Assembly: GCA_038046265.1 (NCBI GenBank)
Contig: JBBSWN010000005.1
Coordinates: 1 to 16,078 of the forward strand
Source of the DNA: JAGWAC01 sp038046265
GTDB lineage: Archaea > Nanobdellota > Nanobdellia > SCGC-AAA011-G17 > JACPIM01
Direction of reading: 5' to 3'
DNA length: 16,078 nucleotides
Positions within the stretch are counted from its first letter, which is position 1. The number at the start of each line of letters is the position of its first letter. Shown in pieces: positions 1-6,746 of this stretch. Made by a program: the position numbers and the translations under genes. The notes below the pieces were generated by a model. That model was given only the letters and a program-made list of their open reading frames with translations. It was not told the origin of the DNA and made no database searches.

Positions 1-71
1 GTCTTATATGGCACTCTAACTTACATATCTAAGAAAGCCAAAGGTCGTCAGTTCAAATCTGATCGGGCCCA
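1..71 (+). tRNA. partial tRNA, probably tRNA-Ile (3' part, cut at the window edge)
   Basis: Positions 47-51 (GTCAG) and 59-63 (CTGAT) form a T stem around the T loop TTCAAAT at 52-58. The 3' acceptor strand CGGGCCC is at 64-70 and the discriminator A at 71, and no CCA is encoded. AGGTC at 42-46 fits the variable loop. GCCAA at 37-41 fits the 3' strand of the anticodon stem. The implied 5' end GGGCCCG with discriminator A is typical of archaeal tRNA-Ile, but the anticodon cannot be read. The bases before position 37 do not form a normal 7-nt anticodon loop, so an intron whose 5' exon lies outside the window is possible. A T-run follows directly and would serve as terminator. Confidence 0.65.
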
Positions 72-77
72 TTTTTT
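72..77 (+). terminator. T-run terminator of the tRNA
   Basis: A short T-tract starts directly after the discriminator base of the tRNA. This fits archaeal intrinsic termination on oligo-U. Confidence 0.35.
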
Positions 78-88
78 AAATCGAGAAT

Positions 89-679
89 TTATTCTTTTTT
101 TACTGCTTTCTTTGCAAGCTCTACTTGTTCTCTTTTTTTCATTTCAGCTTCTTCTTTTTTCAATTTATGATTTTGAATTAATTTTTTCTCAGCTTCGCCA
201 AAATCACTTGGACTTAAAAATTCAATTAATCCATCTAAAGTTAGTTTCAAAGGACTAGGAATTTCAATGGGTTTTCCGTTTTTAACTTCAGTTGCATTTT
301 CAAACTTTATTTCTCTTAAAGATTCAAAAAACTCTGCTCTCCCAACATTAATAATCTTCAGCATTTCTTCAAAATCCCGTATAACATCTCCTCTTGTTGC
401 AGTCTTTCTTAAAGATCTAAATGAATAACATTTCAACCCCCCACCTAAATAATGAAGCCCAGCACAACCCATCTCTCCCCTTTGTGTTTCAAGTAAAAGA
501 AATAAATATCTTCTTCCACTAAGCCAGTTAAAAAATCCGTCATCACCAGAAAACCTCCCTGTATTGCCTTGATAAATTATTGGTGTTGCATAGGGAAATC
601 TGTCTGCCTCATGTCCTGTTTTTCTGTAAGCATTATTTAATTCAGCTTCGCTAGATTTAAACCAAGTTAAATTTGCCAT
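89..679 (-). CDS. hypothetical protein, 196 aa
   Basis: I do not recognise this family. The protein is soluble, with no signal peptide or convincing membrane segment. Residues 1-110 are mixed and aromatic/glycine-rich, including a GGG at about 79-81 and two cysteines, and look like a compact alpha/beta fold. Residues from about 160 to the end are almost entirely Lys/Glu/Ala and should form a charged helix or coiled coil. It starts with ATG at 679 and has no Shine-Dalgarno site. A TATA-like box at 701-709 is about 26 nt upstream, so the transcript is probably leaderless. It is the last gene on the minus strand before the tRNA and is separated by 53 nt from sppA, so it looks like its own unit. 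That it is a real gene is fairly sure; its function is unknown. Confidence 0.7.
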   Translation of the reverse strand: MANLTWFKSSEAELNNAYRKTGHEADRFPYATPIIYQGNTGRFSGDDGFFNWLSGRRYLFLLLETQRGEMGCAGLHYLGGGLKCYSFRSLRKTATRGDVIRDFEEMLKIINVGRAEFFESLREIKFENATEVKNGKPIEIPSPLKLTLDGLIEFLSPSDFGEAEKKLIQNHKLKKEEAEMKKREQVELAKKAVKKE

Positions 680-700
680 AATAAAAATAATGAAAAATCA

Positions 701-709
701 ATATAAAAA
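701..709 (-). promoter_or_regulatory. TATA box of the 196-aa gene
   Basis: On the minus strand this reads TTTTTATAT, centred about 26 nt upstream of the ATG at 679. Archaeal transcription starts about 25 nt downstream of the TATA centre, which predicts a leaderless mRNA. Confidence 0.45.
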
Positions 710-732
710 GCTATTGTAATTGAAAGATATAT

Positions 733-1623
733 TTACGTGTTGATCTCAAATCCCTCATTTTTTACTGAAACGCTGGAAAAAATGCCTTTCCCAATAAAAT
801 AACTGTACTTTGTAAAATACTTGTCAATAGAGCTGAAAAAACTTTTTTTCTGCTTAAATACAACTGTCCTTGCTTTCTCAATTCCAGCTAGTTTTTTGCC
901 GACTTCTATTGCCTTTTCTCTCCCCCCTAAATGATCAATTAGTCCGATTTCTTTAGCTTCTAATCCCAAGAAAAATTCCCCATTGCTGTATTTGCTTAAA
1001 TCTTTTTTTCTATTTTTGCTTACATCATCACTGAATATTTTATGTATCATATCTATTTTTTCCTGCATTTTTTTCCTTTCTTCTTCATTTAATTCCTTGT
1101 AAGGGCTTCCTAAATCTTTATACTTTCCGCCAACTAGTCTTTCATATTTTACTCCATATTTTTCAAACAAACCTTCAAACTGCAGATAAGACCCTAAAAC
1201 ACCAATGCTTCCAGTAACAGAAAGCTCGTCAGCAATTATAGAATCAGAAGCAGAGGCAATCCAATAAGCTCCAGAAGCTCCAGTATCTCTTATCCAGGCA
1301 ACAACAGGCTTCTCAACTTTCTTTACTTTTTCTACAATTTCCTTGCTAGCTAAAGCCTCTCCTCCAGGGCTGTTGATTTCTAGTATGATTACTTTTATTG
1401 TATTGTCATTTTCCGCCCTAGTTAAATAAGAAATTACACCAGAAGATGTTGCTTGTTCCTCTTCAAAAATTCCGTCACTAGTGGAAGAAACAATAGTTCC
1501 TTTAACTGGTACAAAAACAATCTTGTCAGAAAAATCAATGGCATTAAAATTCTTTGAAAGCAAAAAACTAGTCAAAAACAATACTCCTAAAATAAAAATC
1601 ATTTTTAAAAACTTACTTGCCAT
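733..1623 (-). CDS. sppA: signal peptide peptidase SppA (S49 family, short form)
   Basis: Membrane-anchored serine peptidase expected to degrade cleaved signal peptides and other membrane peptides on the outer face of the cell membrane. Residues 7-23 are a hydrophobic N-terminal anchor. The S49 core follows: INSPGG at 83-88, TGASGAYW at 114-121 with the likely nucleophile Ser117, TGSIGV at 137-142, and GGKYKDLGSP at 165-174, where Lys169 is the expected general base. The Ser-Lys spacing of 52 equals that of Bacillus SppA (Ser147/Lys199). The 296-aa length suits the single-domain archaeal/Bacillus form, not the duplicated E. coli protein. The start overlaps the end of the RDD gene by 11 nt and has an AGAGGT site (1629-1634) inside that gene, so the two are an operon and probably coupled. 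Family assignment is firm; the substrate is inferred. Confidence 0.95.
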   Translation of the reverse strand: MASKFLKMIFILGVLFLTSFLLSKNFNAIDFSDKIVFVPVKGTIVSSTSDGIFEEEQATSSGVISYLTRAENDNTIKVIILEINSPGGEALASKEIVEKVKKVEKPVVAWIRDTGASGAYWIASASDSIIADELSVTGSIGVLGSYLQFEGLFEKYGVKYERLVGGKYKDLGSPYKELNEEERKKMQEKIDMIHKIFSDDVSKNRKKDLSKYSNGEFFLGLEAKEIGLIDHLGGREKAIEVGKKLAGIEKARTVVFKQKKSFFSSIDKYFTKYSYFIGKGIFSSVSVKNEGFEINT

Positions 1624-2038
1624 CTACAACCTCTGTCCTGCTTAGTTTCTCTAAATATCTTTGATAATCTTTTTTTAGTAAAACTTTCAAAGAATCTATA
1701 ATTAATAATATTGTATTTATTTTTGACAAGTTTCTCAAGACGCATTGCCAAAATCCTAATTCTTTATCAGTGCTCCTAACATAAATATTCATTAAAGACT
1801 TCCCTACACTTTGTTTCAAGAAAAACTCCAGTAAAGCCCAGTATAAAACAGTTAAAATACTTATAATTAAAACCACCATGAAAATTTCAGATCCAAGTTC
1901 TTTAATTATCACATCATCAAAATTTCCAAAAAACCCCTTAAATGGATAAACAATAATCAAATTCACAATTATAACATCAATAATGTATGCAAGAACTCTT
2001 TTCCATAATTCAACATGAAACCCTATCTTTTTTTTCAT
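1613..2038 (-). CDS. RDD family integral membrane protein
   Basis: A 141-aa membrane protein of the RDD family. The signature Arg and Asp are visible near the start as RVLAYIID (Arg14 and Asp21), at the head of the first membrane helix (about 15-32). A second helix lies at about 52-73 and is followed by the conserved-looking FLKQSVGKSLMNIYV (residues 73-87). A third hydrophobic stretch lies at about 107-120. The tail is charged. RDD proteins are mostly uncharacterised, and some are linked to ion or solute transport. It is the first gene of an operon with sppA, which it overlaps by 11 nt, suggesting a shared envelope task. The ATG at 2038 sits about 27 nt below a good TATA box, so the mRNA is probably leaderless. 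Confidence 0.88.
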   Translation of the reverse strand: MKKKIGFHVELWKRVLAYIIDVIIVNLIIVYPFKGFFGNFDDVIIKELGSEIFMVVLIISILTVLYWALLEFFLKQSVGKSLMNIYVRSTDKELGFWQCVLRNLSKINTILLIIDSLKVLLKKDYQRYLEKLSRTEVVDGK

Positions 2039-2060
2039 ATACTCAAAAAATTATTTGAAA

Positions 2061-2070
2061 ATATATAAAC
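2061..2070 (-). promoter_or_regulatory. TATA box of the RDD-sppA operon
   Basis: On the minus strand this reads GTTTATATAT and contains TTTATATA, an excellent archaeal TATA match. It is centred about 27 nt upstream of the ATG at 2038, predicting a leaderless transcript. It lies only a few bases beyond the end of the peroxiredoxin gene. Confidence 0.6.
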
Positions 2071-2074
2071 CTTG

Positions 2075-2527
2075 CTATAATAAACTAAGAATTTCCTTGC
2101 TATGTCCTTCAGGATTAACTTCATTAAAAATTTTCATTATTTTTCCTTTTTCGTCAATCAAAAAAGTCATTCTCTTAATCTTCTTTAAATTAAATCCTAA
2201 GAATTTTTTCAAAACTTCATATTTTTTCGCAACAATGTAATCAGGATCAGACAAAAGCATAAAAGGCAGTTCATGTTTCTTTTTAAAGTTTAGATGGCTG
2301 TCTACACCATCAGCACTAATCCCTATAATTATTGCATTCTTTCTTCTTATTTCTTTGTAATCTTCTTTAAATCCATGAGCTTCCTTAGTGCATCCAGGCG
2401 TGTCATCTTTTGGATAAAAATAAACAACAACTTTCTTCCCTAGAAAACTGTACAAACTATGGTAATTTCCCTCAGTGCATTTTAATACAAAATTAGGTGC
2501 AAAATCTCCTTCTTTCAGCATGCTCAT
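2075..2527 (-). CDS. bcp: peroxiredoxin, Bcp/PrxQ type, lacking the usual resolving cysteine
   Basis: Thiol peroxidase of the Bcp/PrxQ (AhpC/TSA) family that reduces hydroperoxides in the cytoplasm. The motif YPKDDTPGCT at residues 38-47 holds the peroxidatic Cys46, and downstream there is the conserved-looking GISADGVDSHLNF. In most PrxQ proteins a resolving Cys follows five residues after the peroxidatic one; here that position is His51 (GCTKEAH). The only other cysteine is Cys17, so this is a one-Cys type, or Cys17 or an outside thiol resolves it. The length of about 150 aa is normal. Two in-frame ATGs exist, at 2527 and 2521. The TATA box at 2541-2549 is about 26 nt above the second, so a leaderless start at 2521 is equally possible. 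It is a single gene. Confidence 0.93.
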   Translation of the reverse strand: MSMLKEGDFAPNFVLKCTEGNYHSLYSFLGKKVVVYFYPKDDTPGCTKEAHGFKEDYKEIRRKNAIIIGISADGVDSHLNFKKKHELPFMLLSDPDYIVAKKYEVLKKFLGFNLKKIKRMTFLIDEKGKIMKIFNEVNPEGHSKEILSLL

Positions 2528-2540
2528 TTTTATTCAACTA

Positions 2541-2549
2541 AATATTTAA
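2541..2549 (-). promoter_or_regulatory. TATA box of the peroxiredoxin gene
   Basis: TTAAATATT on the minus strand, centred about 24 nt above the ATG at 2521 and 18 nt above the ATG at 2527. The spacing favours transcription starting at or near the second ATG. Confidence 0.4.
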
Positions 2550-2564
2550 GCTTTATTGTAAAAG

Positions 2565-2593
2565 AAACTATTAAAAAAATAAAAGAAAAAAAG
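2565..2593 (-). terminator. T-rich terminator after the DUF5667 gene
   Basis: On the minus strand, several T-runs, including a run of seven, directly follow the stop codon of the DUF5667 gene. No hairpin is evident. This fits archaeal oligo-U-dependent termination. Confidence 0.45.
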
Positions 2594-3310
2594 TTAGTTT
2601 TCGCTTTTGCCTTTCTCTTTCGCTTCATCTAATTTTTCAGCATCAGTTTTCTCTGCTTTAGCTTTTTTCTCTAAACCAGCTTTCTCTTCTAATTCTTCAA
2701 CTTCTTTCTTAACTTCTGCATCAGTTTTCTTTGACAAAGTCTTGTACTTTGTTACTGTATTTTCTTTTTTTGTTTCTACTTTAGTTTCTGTTTCTTTTGC
2801 CTTGGAAATTATCTTCCCAAACACTGCTTCTAATTTTGCGATTTGTTCAGGAGTCATTCTTTCTCTCTGTCTCTCTAAAATTCTGGTTTTTACTGCTTCA
2901 ACTTTTTCTGCATGGCTCATTACTTCTTTTTGAAGTTTTGTTACTTTTTCAACAGCTTCTTTTGATTTTTCAGTATCGCCGTTGCTTTCTAATTCTTCTA
3001 TAGCTTTCTCAGTTTTTTCTAAAGCTTTTCTGTGTTCTTCCTGTGCTTTTTCTGCATGCTCAAGCTTATTTTCTTCAATCATTTTTTGAACTTCTAATAA
3101 CCTTTCTTGAGCAATTTTCAAGCCTTTAACAGCCTTTTTTTCTTTATTGAATGTCAAAGCTAAAGAAACTTTATCCAAAGCCTTGTCCAAACCATATAAG
3201 GCTGAATCAGGCGCAACTCCCGTATCTTCAACAGCTTCAGTTTGAGCAAAACCCATAGGTAGGCTTAAAACTAAAACCATTAAAGCTAGTGCCATAATTT
3301 TTGTTTTCAT
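2594..3310 (-). CDS. secreted coiled-coil protein, DUF5667-like
   Basis: A 238-aa exported protein. It begins MKTKIMALALMVLVLSLPMG with a signal peptide ending near AQ. Then follows PDSALYGLDKALDKVSLALT, which fits the start of the archaeal DUF5667 domain. From about residue 50 it is almost wholly charged helix (Lys/Glu/Ala), predicting a long coiled coil at the cell surface. The tail is low-complexity and very Lys/Glu-rich. The start is chosen at the ATG at 3310 because GGAGG (3319-3323) lies 8 nt upstream. An in-frame TTG at 3325 would start five residues earlier and overlap this ribosome site, so it is unlikely. It is a single gene with a TATA box at 3353-3362 and three phased TGAAAC repeats above it. 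The function is unknown, probably structural in the envelope. Confidence 0.85.
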   Translation of the reverse strand: MKTKIMALALMVLVLSLPMGFAQTEAVEDTGVAPDSALYGLDKALDKVSLALTFNKEKKAVKGLKIAQERLLEVQKMIEENKLEHAEKAQEEHRKALEKTEKAIEELESNGDTEKSKEAVEKVTKLQKEVMSHAEKVEAVKTRILERQRERMTPEQIAKLEAVFGKIISKAKETETKVETKKENTVTKYKTLSKKTDAEVKKEVEELEEKAGLEKKAKAEKTDAEKLDEAKEKGKSEN

Positions 3311-3318
3311 TTTGTTTT

Positions 3319-3323
3319 CCTCC
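3319..3323 (-). promoter_or_regulatory. Shine-Dalgarno site that fixes the DUF5667 start
   Basis: GGAGG on the minus strand, 8 nt ahead of the ATG at 3310. It overlaps the alternative TTG start at 3325 and therefore argues against that start. Confidence 0.75.
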
Positions 3324-3352
3324 AAAATTTTGTTAACTTTTAGAAGCCAGAC

Positions 3353-3362
3353 TTATATATAA
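3353..3362 (-). promoter_or_regulatory. TATA box of the DUF5667 gene
   Basis: TTATATATAA, with a predicted transcription start near 3331. That leaves a leader of about 20 nt that contains the GGAGG site. Confidence 0.6.
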
Positions 3363-3370
3363 TTGATTCT

Positions 3371-3396
3371 TGAAACAAGATGAAACAACTTGAAAC
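3371..3396 (-). repeat. three TGAAAC repeats with exact 10-bp phasing, upstream of the DUF5667 promoter
   Basis: On the plus strand TGAAAC occurs at 3371, 3381 and 3391, each separated by four bases (AAGA, AACT). The first lies in the small dyad CTTG-AAA-CAAG at 3369-3379. The array lies just upstream of the TATA box at 3353-3362, where an activator would bind on one face of the helix. It ends at the stop codon of the neighbouring membrane winged-helix gene. Confidence 0.55.
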
Positions 3397-4223
3397 TACT
3401 TTATTTTTACCTTATTTGTATTTCCATAGGGCGTTTTTTCAATTAACCCTTTCTCTTCAAGATTCCTTAATTTTCTTGAAAGTCTTACCTTTGAAATCCC
3501 TGTTTTTAATTCAAGCTGCTTCTGCCACAGTTCTTTATTTTTCTCTTTTAATAAAGCAGAAATAATTTTCTTCTCTTCATCCAGAAGATTTCTTGTAATA
3601 TCAGGTTCTTTTTTATAGTATCTGAAATATTTAAAAAATATAAAAAGTAAAATAAAGATTAAACCTAAAGCAAGCCAAAATAAAAAATTAAAGCTCTCTT
3701 TTTGATTATATATTACCAAAATAGAACTAGACTGTTTTAAATCATTTTCTTTCCAGTTTATAATAATCCTTTTGCCGTCAGTAGAGATATTGTTTGTTTT
3801 AGGGAATACCGATTGTTCTAAAGAATTAAGGCTGTATTTTAAAACTGCTTTTTCTGGTAATTTTAAGGTAACTTCTTTTTCTTGATTTAAACTTAGAATA
3901 AAAAATCTGTCTTCTTTGCTTTTGTCTATAAATGAACTTGTAATATATTTTATATTTACCGAATTAATAGGATCTTGTATTATCAGCTTATTTTTATTAT
4001 CAAGTTTAACAACTTCAAACTTAAATTTATCTACTTCTATAGCTTCAGCATCTTTTGGGATATTAATCTCAAGAGTTTTTTGATGTTCATCTAAAATTAT
4101 GTTTAGCTCCACTAAAATATCATTAGAATAAATATCATAAACTGCTTGATATTCTTTGATCTGGCCAGAAACAGGCATAACTAATAAAAGCAGAATTATT
4201 ATACTAAAATATATATTTCTCAT
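3396..4223 (-). CDS. membrane-anchored winged-helix transcriptional regulator
   Basis: A 275-aa protein with three clear parts. Residues 1-20 are a signal peptide. Residues 21 to about 177 are a beta-rich extracytoplasmic domain. One strong membrane helix lies at about 178-200. The cytoplasmic end (about 213-275) is a winged helix: LLDEEKKIISALL, then QKQLELKTGISKVRLSRKLR as the helix-turn-helix, and EEKGLIEKTPYGNTNKV as the wing. This layout is known in archaea as a one-component membrane regulator that senses outside and binds DNA inside; the signal here is unknown. Its stop codon abuts the phased repeats above the DUF5667 gene, so that gene is a possible target (inference). No Shine-Dalgarno site is seen. 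Confidence 0.85.
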   Translation of the reverse strand: MRNIYFSIIILLLLVMPVSGQIKEYQAVYDIYSNDILVELNIILDEHQKTLEINIPKDAEAIEVDKFKFEVVKLDNKNKLIIQDPINSVNIKYITSSFIDKSKEDRFFILSLNQEKEVTLKLPEKAVLKYSLNSLEQSVFPKTNNISTDGKRIIINWKENDLKQSSSILVIYNQKESFNFLFWLALGLIFILLFIFFKYFRYYKKEPDITRNLLDEEKKIISALLKEKNKELWQKQLELKTGISKVRLSRKLRNLEEKGLIEKTPYGNTNKVKIK

Positions 4224-4447
4224 GCCACATGTTAAAAGCCTAAGTCTTTAATAAGATATCTATTTTTAAAAATTAAAATGGTTGTAAATGAACTAATTCA
4301 AGACATATAAATCTGACAAACGATGTTTATTCTTTAATAAGACAAACCTAGAAAAACAAACACCAATTCTAGCAAAAAGTCTGCCTAAACTTCCTTCTTA
4401 TTCACAATAAGAAACTATTAAAAACACATTTAAGCAAATTTCTATTC
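4224..4447. other. divergent intergenic region between the membrane regulator and elp3
   Basis: 224 bases without a supported gene. It should hold the promoters of both flanking divergent genes. A 12-bp direct repeat (TCTTTAATAAGA at 4245-4256 and 4331-4342) is visible; the first copy is close to where the TATA element of the minus-strand gene would lie. I see no C/D box RNA, tRNA or convincing small protein here. Confidence 0.5.
4416..4423 (+). promoter_or_regulatory. TATA-like box of elp3
   Basis: TATTAAAA is centred about 28 nt upstream of the ATG at 4448. No Shine-Dalgarno site precedes that ATG, so a leaderless mRNA is predicted. CATTTAAG at 4427-4434 is a weaker alternative. Confidence 0.35.
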
Positions 4448-6127
4448 ATGAACTCAGCCTTAATTCAAGAAATACAAGAAGAACTGCCTAAAATAAAAAC
4501 AAAAAAACAGCTCGAACAGTTAAAGTCGGATTTAGCTAGAAAATACAAGCTAAATAAAGGTTTTAGTAATATTGACTTGTTGACAAACCTGAAAAATCCT
4601 GATTTCAAAATATTACTAACAAAGCCGACAAGAACAATCTCCGGAGTAACCCCAGTATCAATAATGTCCAAACCTTCGAATTGTCCTTCCCAGGCAAAAT
4701 GCATTTATTGTCCAGGAGGTATAAATTCAGTCTTTGGAAACACACCTAAATCATATCCAGGAAACTCGCCTGGAATCATAAGGGCAATTAGAAATGACTA
4801 TGATCCTTACTTGCAGGTGTTTAACAGGCTAGAACATTATGTTTTGTTAAACCAGGACATAACAAAAGTTGAATTTATTGTAATGGGCTCAACTTTTTTG
4901 TTCTTTGAAAATAAATACAAGGAAGACTTCATTAAATTCTGCTTAAAAGCATTAAATGACTTTTCAGACTTGTTCATAAAAAACAATGTAATTGACTTTG
5001 AAAAATTCTGTGAATTTTTTGAACTTCCTGCCTCAATAAAAGACAAGGAAAGAATACAAAGAATAAAGGAAAAATTCCTGAAAATAAAGCAGGACACAAC
5101 ACTAGAAAAAGAAAAACTAAGAAATGAAAACTCTTACTCAAGATGTGTTGCAATGTGTCTTGAAACAAGGCCAGATTATTCTTTTGAATCTCATATTTCA
5201 GAAATGTTGAATTACGGTACAACAAGAGTTGAAATTGGCCTTCAAACTTTATCAGATGAAATCCATAAAATAATCAAAAGAGGCCACACAAATAATGATT
5301 CAATAAAAGCAACCCAGTTGTTGAAAGATTCTTTCCTGAAAGTTACCTATCACAATATGCTTAATCTGCCTGGTTCAACAATAGAAAATGACAAATATGA
5401 ATTAAAGGAGATTTTTCAAAATCCAGACTATAGGCCAGACTCAATAAAAATTTACCCTTGCCTGGTTTTCAAAGGCACGGAATTATATGATTTATGGACA
5501 AAAGGCCTTCATGAAGTTTTTACAATGGAGCAGATAGTTGACATAATTTGTGAATCAAAAAAACACATTCCAAAATACTGCAGAATTATGAGGGTAAACA
5601 GGGACATTCCTACATTTATGTCAGAAGCAGGGGTAAGAAAAACAAACTTAAGGCAGTATATAGATGAAGAATTAAAAAAAAGAAAAGCAAAGTGTAATTG
5701 CATAAGATGCCGCGAACCTAAACTAAATAAAATATCCTGGAAAGATATTAAATTAAAAAGATTGGATTATCAAGCATCTAATGGCAAAGAAATTTTCCTG
5801 TCATATGAAGATGTAAAAAACGATATACTTCTTGGTTTTGCAAGATTACGAATTCCTCATAAGCCTTTCAGGCCGGAAATTACAAAAGATTCGGCAGGAA
5901 TAAGGGAACTTCATGTATATGGTCAGGCAGTTAAAATTGGTGAAAAAGACAATAATATACAGCATAAAGGTCTTGGAATAAATTTAATAAAAGAAGCAGA
6001 AAAAATAGCAAAAGAAGAATTCAATATAAATAAAATGTTGATTATTTCTGGAATTGGTGTAAGAAATTATTATATTGATAAATTAGGTTATAAAAAAGAC
6101 GGTGTTTATGTTTCTAAATTTATTTGA
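4448..6127 (+). CDS. elp3: Elp3, tRNA wobble-uridine carboxymethylating enzyme (radical SAM + acetyltransferase)
   Basis: Archaeal Elp3 uses S-adenosylmethionine and acetyl-CoA to build the carboxymethyl side chain on U34 of tRNAs. The N-terminal tRNA-binding part is followed by the [4Fe-4S] site NCPSQAKCIYCPGG (Cys79, Cys85, Cys88). Family landmarks follow in order: YDPYLQVFNRLEHY, KVEFIVMGSTF, CLETRPDYSFESHISEML, TRVEIGLQTL, GHTNNDS, FQNPDYRPDSIKIYPCLVFKGT, INRDIPTFM-like VNRDIPTFM, and SYEDVKNDILLGFARLR. The GNAT domain lies at about 460-559, with RELHVYGQAV, the acetyl-CoA loop QHKGLG, and ISGIGVRNYYIDKLGY. The 559-aa length is full for the family. It is a lone gene, as is normal in archaea, which lack the other Elongator subunits. 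The first cysteine spacing (C-x5-C) has no His after the Pro. Confidence 0.97.
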   Translation: MNSALIQEIQEELPKIKTKKQLEQLKSDLARKYKLNKGFSNIDLLTNLKNPDFKILLTKPTRTISGVTPVSIMSKPSNCPSQAKCIYCPGGINSVFGNTPKSYPGNSPGIIRAIRNDYDPYLQVFNRLEHYVLLNQDITKVEFIVMGSTFLFFENKYKEDFIKFCLKALNDFSDLFIKNNVIDFEKFCEFFELPASIKDKERIQRIKEKFLKIKQDTTLEKEKLRNENSYSRCVAMCLETRPDYSFESHISEMLNYGTTRVEIGLQTLSDEIHKIIKRGHTNNDSIKATQLLKDSFLKVTYHNMLNLPGSTIENDKYELKEIFQNPDYRPDSIKIYPCLVFKGTELYDLWTKGLHEVFTMEQIVDIICESKKHIPKYCRIMRVNRDIPTFMSEAGVRKTNLRQYIDEELKKRKAKCNCIRCREPKLNKISWKDIKLKRLDYQASNGKEIFLSYEDVKNDILLGFARLRIPHKPFRPEITKDSAGIRELHVYGQAVKIGEKDNNIQHKGLGINLIKEAEKIAKEEFNINKMLIISGIGVRNYYIDKLGYKKDGVYVSKFI

Positions 6128-6155
6128 AATTTTTTTATAATTTTCTTTTATTTAA
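6128..6155 (+). terminator. T-rich terminator of elp3
   Basis: Three T-runs follow the elp3 stop codon on the plus strand and extend into the convergent 203-aa gene. This fits archaeal U-tract termination without a hairpin. Confidence 0.4.
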
Positions 6156-6746
6156 CATTCTTTCCTTGTTTGACCAGACTTCTTTCCAAGTAGCTCCAGT
6201 TGCCTTAAACTTTAATTTTTTCCAACCTTTTTGTTCAAGAGCTTTGGTTATTTTATTGGCATAATTTCTGCAATAAGATTCATCAGCTATAGATTCAGAA
6301 ATGTCTTGGCTAAAAATAAATCTTTCTTCAAAATCAAACAACTCCATAAAAGGAGTAATTATGAACCTTGCGTATCTGTCTTTAAACTCTACTTCAACAC
6401 CATATCTTTGCAGAAAAGGAAGAAGCTTTGTTACGAAAGGAATTAAATGAGCCCAGCCTTTCATATTTCTTGAAAATAAAGAATTTGCTAATCTAATAGG
6501 CCCAATTATATTTTTATTTCCTTTTTTTAAAGCCACTGAATTTCCATATTGCTTATCAATATAAAAACCAAATTCGTTAATCAATGTGTCTAAAAACTCT
6601 TTTTTTATGTTTTTATTATTCGGAAAAGCAAGCAATACTTTGAAACCAGTAGCTGTTTTAGGTAAAAACCACCATTTGCTATCAAGCCATTTTATAACTT
6701 TGCCTGCAGAAGAATCAACTTTGGATTTAATTTTTTGTTTAATCAT
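6135..6746 (-). CDS. hypothetical protein, 203 aa
   Basis: I do not recognise this family. It is a basic, soluble protein with no signal peptide. It has a Trp-rich start (WLDSKWWFLPKTATGFKVLL), a central segment with a short hydrophobic run (HLIPFVTKLLPFLQRYG at about 119-135) and a C-terminal charged helix. Its ATG directly follows the stop codon of the DUF5684 membrane protein with no gap (TAAATG), so its translation is almost surely coupled to that gene and the two should work together. Its end converges on elp3 with 7 nt between the two stop codons. That it is a real gene is likely from the coupling and length; its function is unknown. Confidence 0.7.
   Translation of the reverse strand: MIKQKIKSKVDSSAGKVIKWLDSKWWFLPKTATGFKVLLAFPNNKNIKKEFLDTLINEFGFYIDKQYGNSVALKKGNKNIIGPIRLANSLFSRNMKGWAHLIPFVTKLLPFLQRYGVEVEFKDRYARFIITPFMELFDFEERFIFSQDISESIADESYCRNYANKITKALEQKGWKKLKFKATGATWKEVWSNKERMLNKRKL

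Noticed and set aside
2607..2933. Plus-strand frame rich in Phe/Ser opposite the DUF5667 gene
   Set aside because: It is the antisense shadow of a Lys/Glu-rich coiled coil.
4278..4310. A tiny plus-strand ORF (MVVNELIQDI) that resembles the first codons of elp3, as a leader peptide or duplicated start
   Set aside because: The similarity is about 20 bases with an internal gap, flanks do not match and AT-rich DNA makes chance likely.
4245..4342. 12-bp direct repeat TCTTTAATAAGA, as a regulatory pair
   Set aside because: There are only two copies 86 bp apart in AT-rich DNA, without symmetry or fixed spacing to the promoters.
4465..5703. Several minus-strand frames inside elp3
   Set aside because: They are shadows of a strongly conserved plus-strand gene and carry no domain or ribosome site.
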